Assembly (NCBI RefSeq): GCF_017968885.1
Contig: NZ_CP072913.1
Coordinates: forward strand, 4,014,001 to 4,078,000
DNA: 64,000 nt
Direction: 5' to 3'
DNA from: Pseudomonas sp. Tri1
GTDB lineage: Bacteria; Pseudomonadota; Gammaproteobacteria; Pseudomonadales; Pseudomonadaceae
The position numbers and the translations under genes were made by a program. Shown here one piece after another: positions 58,762-64,000 of the stretch. Within the stretch, counting starts at the first letter, position 1, and every line of letters begins with the position of its first letter. Under the pieces are notes generated by a model that was not told the DNA's origin, did no database searches, and saw only the letters and a program-made list of their open reading frames with translations.

Positions 58762-59685
58762 ATGACCCGCCCCGATGATCTGCCGGCGCCGTCCGAGAGC
58801 GCGTCCGAACCCGCCCTCTCCAGCCCTCCGATCAATGCCGAGCGCCTGCTGCAATTGATTACCGACGAATATGAAAGCCTGCCGCGCCAGCTCAAACGCA
58901 TCGCCAGCTACATGAGCCAGCAGAGCGATCGGATCATGGTCGATCGCATCAGCGACATCGCCCGCGAATGTGAGGTGCACCCGTCGGCCATCGTCAGGTT
59001 TTCCCAGCGCTTCGGCTTCAGCGGGTTCAGCGAAATGCAGGCGTTGTTCCGCGAGGCCTACACCCACAAGACCACGCCGGTGCAGAACTACCAGCAGCGT
59101 ATCCGCAGCATGATCGCCAACAAGTCGCAGAAAGCCAGCGGCGGCGACCTGGCCCGCGAGTGCGTCAACGCCACGCTGTCGGGCATCGAGCGCTTGGGGT
59201 TGGAGCTGGATGACCAGGCGTTCGAAAAAGCCGTGGACCTGGTGGTCAACGCCGACAACATTTATGTGGTGGGCGTGCGCCGTTCGTTCGCGGTGGCCGA
59301 TTACCTGGTCTACAACCTGCAACACACCAATAAACGCATTCACCTGGTGTCCGGCCTGGGCGGCAGTTATCGCGAGCAGATGCGCAGTGTGCGAGCCAAT
59401 GACCTGGTGATCGCCATCAGCTTCACGCCGTATGGCAAGGAAACCCAACACTGCCTGCGCATCGCCCAGCACCATCAGGCCAAGACGCTGATCATCACCG
59501 ACAGTAACCTGTCGCCCCTGGCCAAGCGCGCCAATGCAGTGCTGCTGGTGAACGAAGGCAGCTCGTTCGCCTTCCGCTCGTTGAGTGCCACGTTGTGCCT
59601 GTGCCAGGCATTGTTCATTGCCGTGGCCTACCGGCTGGAGCTCAAGGTCGATGAAATCCATGAACAGGTCGGGTTCGAGGATTAA
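58762..59685 (+). CDS. iolR: RpiR/MurR-family transcriptional regulator, probable IolR
   Basis: 307 residues: a helix-turn-helix domain at about 25-105 (EVHPSAIVRFSQRFGFSGFS) and a C-terminal SIS sugar-isomerase-like domain at about 155-290 (NIYVVGVRRSFAVADYLVYN, then VIAISFTPYGKETQHCLRIA), where a phosphorylated sugar or inositol intermediate would bind. AGAAGGA precedes the ATG. It is divergent from the iol cluster and is the obvious repressor of it. The name is inferred from position and family. Confidence 0.88.
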   Translation: MTRPDDLPAPSESASEPALSSPPINAERLLQLITDEYESLPRQLKRIASYMSQQSDRIMVDRISDIARECEVHPSAIVRFSQRFGFSGFSEMQALFREAYTHKTTPVQNYQQRIRSMIANKSQKASGGDLARECVNATLSGIERLGLELDDQAFEKAVDLVVNADNIYVVGVRRSFAVADYLVYNLQHTNKRIHLVSGLGGSYREQMRSVRANDLVIAISFTPYGKETQHCLRIAQHHQAKTLIITDSNLSPLAKRANAVLLVNEGSSFAFRSLSATLCLCQALFIAVAYRLELKVDEIHEQVGFED

Positions 59686-59719
59686 CGCCCCGGCCCCATG
59701 AATCGCTGAAGGAGAAGCC

Positions 59720-60331
59720 ATGAAACTGATCGGCATGCTGGACTCACCCTACGTACGACGCGTCGCCATTTCCGCCAAATGCCTGGGCATTGCCCTGGAG
59801 CACGAATCGGTTTCGGTGTTCAGGCATTTCGAGCAATTCCAGCGCATCAACCCGGTGGTCAAGGCCCCTTCCCTGGTGCTGGACGATGGCATCGTACTGA
59901 TGGATTCCACCTTGATCATTGATTACCTCGAGGCCTTGGCCGCACCGGGCAAAAGCCTGATGCCGGATGATCTTGCCCAACGGGCACGCTCACTGCGCCT
60001 GCTCGGGCTGGCTTTGGCGGCGTGCGAGAAATCGGTGCAGATTTACTATGAGCGCAACCTGCGACCGGCGGAAATTCAGCATGCGCCGTGGGTTGAACGG
60101 GTGGAAGGCCAGCTCGCTGCGGCTTATGGAATGCTGGAGCAGGAACTGGAGAAACAGCCGTTGAGCACCGATGGTTCGATTGATCAGGCCGGCATCACTG
60201 TGGCGGTGGCATGGAGTTTCACCAACCTTGTGGTGCCCGACCAGGTGCAGGGCAAGGCTTTCCCGCTGATCAGCGCGTTTACGGCCTATGCCGAAGGGCT
60301 GGAGGCGTTTGTCAGCACGCCGATGGAGTAA
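59720..60331 (+). CDS. Glutathione S-transferase family protein (YibF-like)
   Basis: 203 residues. The thioredoxin-like N-domain (about 1-75) starts MKLIGMLDSPYVRRVAISAK and has the Pro in KAPSLVLDDG and the conserved acid/Ser pair as LMDSTLIIDYLEA; the rest is helical. The catalytic residue is probably Ser9 or Tyr11. AAGGAG precedes the ATG. It lies 34 bases after iolR and may be read together with it. Confidence 0.85.
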   Translation: MKLIGMLDSPYVRRVAISAKCLGIALEHESVSVFRHFEQFQRINPVVKAPSLVLDDGIVLMDSTLIIDYLEALAAPGKSLMPDDLAQRARSLRLLGLALAACEKSVQIYYERNLRPAEIQHAPWVERVEGQLAAAYGMLEQELEKQPLSTDGSIDQAGITVAVAWSFTNLVVPDQVQGKAFPLISAFTAYAEGLEAFVSTPME

Positions 60332-60347
60332 CCGACGGGTACGGTTC

Positions 60348-60436
60348 TGTGGGAGCGAGCTTGCTCGCGATAGCGGTAGTTCAGTCAACATTGACGCTGG
60401 CTGATCCGACGCTATCGCGAGCAAGCTCGCTCCCAC
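60348..60436. repeat. Paired REP element (REPIN-like), 89 bp
   Basis: TGTGGGAGCGAGCTTGCTCG and the complement CGAGCAAGCTCGCTCCCA, the last base of the right end being changed (CACC instead of CACA), between convergent genes. Confidence 0.88.
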
Positions 60437-60523
60437 CGCTTGTCCCCGGGTGGCTGCCAGATATGTGTTCACCACAAGGGCTTTGTGGTGGATGCAATCT
60501 GTGAGCTGCCACACAGGATTTCT

Positions 60524-61786
60524 TCAGGCCAGTTCCACTTCCTTTGCTTCAACGGCCTTCGGCGCCACCTCGAAGCGATCTTCCAGAAACGGCGTGATGT
60601 CCAGCGGCAACGGTTCGTTGTTCACCAGTTTGTCCAGCAGCACCCCGGTGATGGCCGAGGTCAGGATGCCGGTGCGGAAGTGCCCGCAGGCGTTGAGATA
60701 GCCCTCCACGCCGCGCATCGGCCCCAGGATCGGCAATTCATCCGGGGAGCCCGGGCGCAGGCCGGCCCAGGTCCGCTTGAGGTTGATGTCGGCCAGTTGC
60801 GGGATACACCGCACTGCGCCCTGCACCAACCCCTCGATCTCAGGGTAGGTGGTGGTCACGTCGAAGCCCTTGTCTTCGGTGGTGCTGCCAATCAGGATTT
60901 CGCCGTTGTCTTTCTGCGCCACGTAGCAATCGCTGGTGGTCAGGCACCCGTTGAGGATTTTCGGCATGCGTTCGGTCAACAGGATCTGCCCCTTGACCGG
61001 CTTGACTGGAATTCGCACGCCGGTGGCTTGTTCGCTCAGGTCCGCCGCCCAGGCCCCGGTCGCGTTGATCAAGGTCCGGCAAGTGAAGGTTCCGGCCTCG
61101 CTGGTTTTCACCCCGGTGACCCGCGAACCACTGCGCAGGACTTCCGTCACGTTGGTGTTGAAGAACATATCGACGCCATTCTGCCGGGCACCTTCGGTGT
61201 AGGCGTCAGCCAGGCGGAACGGGCTGACCTGGTGATCGCACAGGAACTCCAGCGCCCCCCGGGCCTCATGGCTGACATTCGGCTCGGCCTCGCGCAGGGC
61301 AGCCTGGTCGAGCCAGCGCACCTGATCGGCCAGATGCGGAATGCAGGCAACAATGTGCTCGGCATACAGACGGTCTTCGTCGTCGTAGATCACGAACTTG
61401 AGCCCGGTCTGCTCGAACTTGAAATCCATGCCGTGGTTGTCGATCAGCTCGCGGTGCAACTGGGGGTACATCGCGTTGGACTGCAAGGCGAAATCGAAGA
61501 ACGACTGGGGCAGGATATGCGGCGTGCTGGCGTCCACCGCCACGGCGGCACCCTGGGTCTGGCGCTTGCGGTTGGCCGACATCATGCGAAAGAAGATCAC
61601 CCCGCAGCCCAGGCCCACCGATTCGCCGATGGCCCACAAGCCGCCGGCCGAAGCGCGGGTGGCGTTGCCAGGGCGCTTGGCGTCGATCAGGGCGATTTTA
61701 AGGTGATTACGCTTGGACAACTGGTAGGCACATGAGGCCCCGATCACACCGCCACCGGCGATGACCACGTCATAGTGTTTAATCAT
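60524..61786 (-). CDS. hcnC: Hydrogen cyanide synthase subunit HcnC
   Basis: FAD-dependent amino-acid oxidase-type subunit, 420 residues, of the membrane-bound enzyme that makes HCN from glycine. VVIAGGGVIGASCAYQLS is the FAD motif, and the stretch GESVGLGCGVIFFRMMSA and the C-terminal GLRPGSPDELPILGP are typical of HcnC. The ATG at 61786 overlaps the hcnB end by eight bases, so the three genes are coupled. Confidence 0.92.
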   Translation of the reverse strand: MIKHYDVVIAGGGVIGASCAYQLSKRNHLKIALIDAKRPGNATRASAGGLWAIGESVGLGCGVIFFRMMSANRKRQTQGAAVAVDASTPHILPQSFFDFALQSNAMYPQLHRELIDNHGMDFKFEQTGLKFVIYDDEDRLYAEHIVACIPHLADQVRWLDQAALREAEPNVSHEARGALEFLCDHQVSPFRLADAYTEGARQNGVDMFFNTNVTEVLRSGSRVTGVKTSEAGTFTCRTLINATGAWAADLSEQATGVRIPVKPVKGQILLTERMPKILNGCLTTSDCYVAQKDNGEILIGSTTEDKGFDVTTTYPEIEGLVQGAVRCIPQLADINLKRTWAGLRPGSPDELPILGPMRGVEGYLNACGHFRTGILTSAITGVLLDKLVNNEPLPLDITPFLEDRFEVAPKAVEAKEVELA

Positions 61787-63188
61787 GGGAAACGGCCTCC
61801 ATGCCGACATTCTGGAACGCTGAAAAGGGAATCGGATCGATAGGGAAACGTGGCCGCAGCCAGCCCACGTCGGCACGCCCGGTGGCTTCGCGCAAACGAT
61901 CGCTGCAATAGCCGACGCACATCCGCCCCTGGCAGTCGCCCATGCTCACGCGGGTACGCATTTTCAAGCTGGCCATATCTTGTACGCCCTGTTCCAGGGC
62001 TCGGTCGATGTCGGCGCGGGTGGCATGCTCGCAACGGCAAATCACCGTGTCGGCGGCCGGCAATGCGGTTTGCCCGGCACCGCGCTGGGTGTAGCGGTCC
62101 ACTGCGGCGCGAAAGCGAATGATGCGTTCCAATTGCGCCTGGTAGCGCTCGCGCTGCGCCAGGGCGGCGGACGAATCCAGCACGTTGCGTTGCAGCAGGA
62201 TCGACAACGCGGCAATGCGCCCGCTCAGCATGGCGGCTTCACCGCCGCGGATCCCGCCCATGTCGCCGGCCAAGTGAATGTGCGCTTCGCTACTCTGTTG
62301 CCAGGCATCGGACACCGCCCGCAAGTAGCCGTCATCGCTGAAGCCGTGCTCCAGGCCCATCTGCTGGCTCAATTGGGTCCGCGGGATAAACCCATAGCCG
62401 ACCGCCAGCGTTTGGGCCGGCACCTGTTCGGCGCGTTTCAGGTCGGGCTCCCAGGTACTGGAATACGGCGCGACGGTGACGTGGCTCAACTCACCTTCGC
62501 CGTCAGCCTGCACCACGCCCCAGCCATAGCGCACCGGGATGCGATTGAGCTTGAGATAGGCCAGCATGCTCAGGCCATCGAGAAACAGTTGCGGCTTGTT
62601 CAGCAGAGCCAGGCTTTCCTTGGCGATCCGGCCGAACGCGCAGGCCTCATACACACCCGCCACCGCCACGCCCGACGCGTGCAGCTGGCAAGCCACCAGT
62701 GGCAACAACGGACCGGTGCCGGCGATCACCACCGGGCTCGGCGGCTTGACCACCCCGCTCTTGATCTGCAATTGCAGGCCACCGAGCATCATCACGCCCG
62801 GCAAGGTCCACCCAGGAAACGGCACGCTGCGCTCGTGACAGCCGGCCGCCAGTACCAGGTGCGAATAGGCCACCTCACGCAAGCGTTCGTCAGCGTCCAG
62901 CAACATCAGCGCCCGGAAGCCTTCGGCGCCAATGACCCGGCTGCTCAAGCGCACGTCGATCAGGCCGGCGTATCGCTGGAATTCACCATGGATTTTCTCC
63001 AGGGCTTGGCTGTAGCGCGGGCCCAGGTAGTCCAGGCGCACGCCATCGCGCAATGGCCCGCGATACACCACGCCACCCAGGCGCGGCGCTTCTTCGAGCA
63101 AGGTGCAGCGCACCCCGTGGGAGGCCAGTTCAATGGCCGCGGCCATGCCCGCCGGTCCACCGCCGACAATCACCGGTTCGAGGTTCAT
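61779..63188 (-). CDS. hcnB: Hydrogen cyanide synthase subunit HcnB
   Basis: FAD/NAD-linked subunit, 469 residues. FAD motif VIVGGGPAGMAAAIELASHG at the N-terminus and a second dinucleotide fold at VVIAGTGPLLPLVACQL near residue 150. The C-terminal part carries a BFD-like [2Fe-2S] site seen as VICRCEHAT and, 33 residues later, CQGRMCVGYC. The ATG at 63188 overlaps the hcnA stop (ATGA). Confidence 0.92.
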   Translation of the reverse strand: MNLEPVIVGGGPAGMAAAIELASHGVRCTLLEEAPRLGGVVYRGPLRDGVRLDYLGPRYSQALEKIHGEFQRYAGLIDVRLSSRVIGAEGFRALMLLDADERLREVAYSHLVLAAGCHERSVPFPGWTLPGVMMLGGLQLQIKSGVVKPPSPVVIAGTGPLLPLVACQLHASGVAVAGVYEACAFGRIAKESLALLNKPQLFLDGLSMLAYLKLNRIPVRYGWGVVQADGEGELSHVTVAPYSSTWEPDLKRAEQVPAQTLAVGYGFIPRTQLSQQMGLEHGFSDDGYLRAVSDAWQQSSEAHIHLAGDMGGIRGGEAAMLSGRIAALSILLQRNVLDSSAALAQRERYQAQLERIIRFRAAVDRYTQRGAGQTALPAADTVICRCEHATRADIDRALEQGVQDMASLKMRTRVSMGDCQGRMCVGYCSDRLREATGRADVGWLRPRFPIDPIPFSAFQNVGMEAVSHD

Positions 63189-63511
63189 GGCGCCTCCGTC
63201 TCGGTGATGCGGTTGACCCGGGTTTCGATCTGCATGCCGGGGCGCACCAGGGTCTGGCAGGCACGGCGCTTGTGGCGCCCGTCGATCCTGACCAGGCAGC
63301 ACTGGCACACGCCCATGCCGCAGTACGCGCCGCTGATCTGATCGTGATCGTTGCGGGCCACCTGACGTTGGCCCAGGGACTGGATGACGGTGAGGACGGT
63401 TTCACCCTGGGCCGCGCTGACAGCCTGCCCGTCCAGACGCACCGTCATGTCGGGCTGTGCCAGCGGCTGGATATCGAATTTTCGGCGTAGAAGGTCTGAA
63501 GGTTGCATCAT
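63185..63511 (-). CDS. hcnA: Hydrogen cyanide synthase subunit HcnA
   Basis: Small 2Fe-2S ferredoxin-type subunit, 108 residues. Cys64, Cys69, Cys72 and Cys85 (GAYCGMGVCQCCLVRIDGR then RRAC) give the C-x4-C-x2-C-x12-C iron-sulphur pattern. Two successive ATG codons are possible (63511 and 63508); AAGGA lies upstream. It is the first gene of hcnABC. The operon is known to confer cyanogenesis in fluorescent pseudomonads. Confidence 0.93.
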   Translation of the reverse strand: MMQPSDLLRRKFDIQPLAQPDMTVRLDGQAVSAAQGETVLTVIQSLGQRQVARNDHDQISGAYCGMGVCQCCLVRIDGRHKRRACQTLVRPGMQIETRVNRITETEAP

Positions 63512-63685
63512 AATGCTCTTCCTTGAAGATTCTGTGGGGGCTCGGCTCCTTGCGGCACACCATCACCGGTTCGCATCGGTACCCGGCAGCGGCAGTGCGC
63601 CAAAGCGGGGCAACAGACGCAACATGATAGTGCGCACGAAATTTATGTTAGGGATTATTTGTGACCAAGTGTTGATCCAGGCCAG
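63512..63685 (-). promoter_or_regulatory. hcnABC promoter with ANR box and GGA-containing leader
   Basis: On the minus strand CTGGC-CTGG-ATCAA (63685 to 63672) matches the TTGGC-N4-ATCAA form of the ANR box known for hcnA. A -10 candidate TAACAT lies at 63650-63645, which puts transcription start near 63638 and the box centre near -40, the usual position for activation by an FNR-type protein. The leader of about 127 bases holds two A-GGA motifs (GCAAGGAGCC at 63552-63543 and CAAGGAAG at 63525-63518), the second overlapping the ribosome site; such motifs are typical RsmA/RsmE targets. Confidence 0.75.
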
Positions 63686-63786
63686 CGAATTCGCTTGCGG
63701 CTGATGAACTTTTTTTCAGAAAGCCGACAGGTATTCTTTGGCAGAATGCTGCGCAATAGCACCAACTTCCCAACACGGTACCGCCC

Positions 63787-64000
63787 ATGAACCGCATCCT
63801 GACCATCGAAGACGACGCCGTGACCGCCCGTGAAATCGTCGCCGAGCTGACCCGCAACGGCCTGAACGTGGACTGGGTCGACAACGGCCGCGAAGGCCTG
63901 GAACGAGCGGTGAGCGGCGACTACGACCTGATCACCCTCGACCGCATGCTGCCCGAGCTAGACGGCCTGGTGATCGTCACCACACTGCGGACCATGGGCG
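63787..64000 (+). CDS. OmpR-type response regulator, 3' truncated by window end
   Basis: Only the first 71 residues are present. The receiver domain begins MNRILTIEDDAVTAREIVAE, with the acidic pair at Asp9/Asp10 (or Glu8) and the phosphorylation Asp in LITLDRMLPELDGL near residue 52. The effector domain lies beyond the window, so the OmpR-type class is a guess from the receiver sequence. It is divergent from hcnABC. Confidence 0.8.
   Translation, partial: MNRILTIEDDAVTAREIVAELTRNGLNVDWVDNGREGLERAVSGDYDLITLDRMLPELDGLVIVTTLRTMG

Noticed and set aside
60524..63511. Opine oxidase or D-hydroxyproline dehydrogenase instead of HCN synthase
   Set aside because: These enzymes share the three-subunit layout, but the HcnC-type stretch GESVGLGCGVIFF, the subunit lengths (108, 469, 420) and the ANR-type promoter favour hcnABC.

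Overview
The window is about 64 kb of GC-rich chromosome from a Pseudomonas of the P. fluorescens group. The evidence is gene content (an H3-type type VI secretion locus, hcnABC, a six-gene Mrp antiporter, an orphan betaine-binding protein) and many copies of the fluorescens-type REP repeat with the core TGTGGGAGCGAGCTTGCTCGCGAT. No tRNA, rRNA, CRISPR array, insertion sequence or prophage gene was seen. Both ends are cut: acnB lacks its 5' part and a response-regulator gene runs off the right edge.

Layout. 1-4500: end of acnB, an SdaC/TdcC-like amino-acid transporter and a D-2-hydroxyacid dehydrogenase. 4497-24709: a complete type VI secretion system in two divergent arms, tssJ-K-L-M-A leftward and tssB-C-hcp-tssE-F-G-clpV rightward. 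The rightward arm ends in a cargo end: an unrecognised protein with a PD-(D/E)xK-like nuclease signature, vgrG, a YwqK/MORN-type protein and, facing the other way, a DUF4280 PAAR-like protein. 24896-31179: accessory metabolism (aminoglycoside-phosphotransferase-like kinase plus SDR, a Gfo/Idh/MocA dehydrogenase, a COG4529-like flavoprotein, and an XRE-cupin regulator divergent from an EamA exporter). 31401-37461: the translationally coupled mrpACDEFG operon (A and B fused). 37562-43508: a DUF3995 protein, a betaine-type binding protein, four small or unknown proteins, a chemoreceptor with a C-terminal domain, and a DksA paralogue with a degenerate zinc site. 43836-59685: a full myo-inositol catabolic cluster with its own ABC transporter and a divergent RpiR-family regulator. 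59720-64000: a glutathione S-transferase-like protein, hcnABC with an ANR-type promoter, and the start of an OmpR-type response regulator.

How the genes work together. The inositol cluster covers every step: uptake (binding protein, ATPase, permease), oxidation (IolG, IolW-like), dehydration and hydrolysis (IolE, IolD), isomerisation (IolI, IolB), a kinase fused to a DUF2090 aldolase-like domain (IolC), and semialdehyde oxidation to acyl-CoA (IolA). Palindromes of the form GGAA-N6-TTCC, the motif known for IolR in rhizobia, lie upstream of iolC/iolR, upstream of the transporter, and also 30 kb away in front of the stand-alone Gfo/Idh/MocA gene at 26976. I infer that this gene belongs to the same regulon. 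The T6SS gene order matches the P. aeruginosa H3 locus. Its TssM lacks a visible Walker A motif, and its clpV-vgrG interval carries the candidate nuclease.

The most promising items for follow-up are the candidate nuclease between clpV and vgrG, the paired GGAA-N6-TTCC operators spaced 29 bp apart, the strong hairpin pair between tssC and hcp, and the family of nearly constant-length (88-90 bp) paired REP elements.
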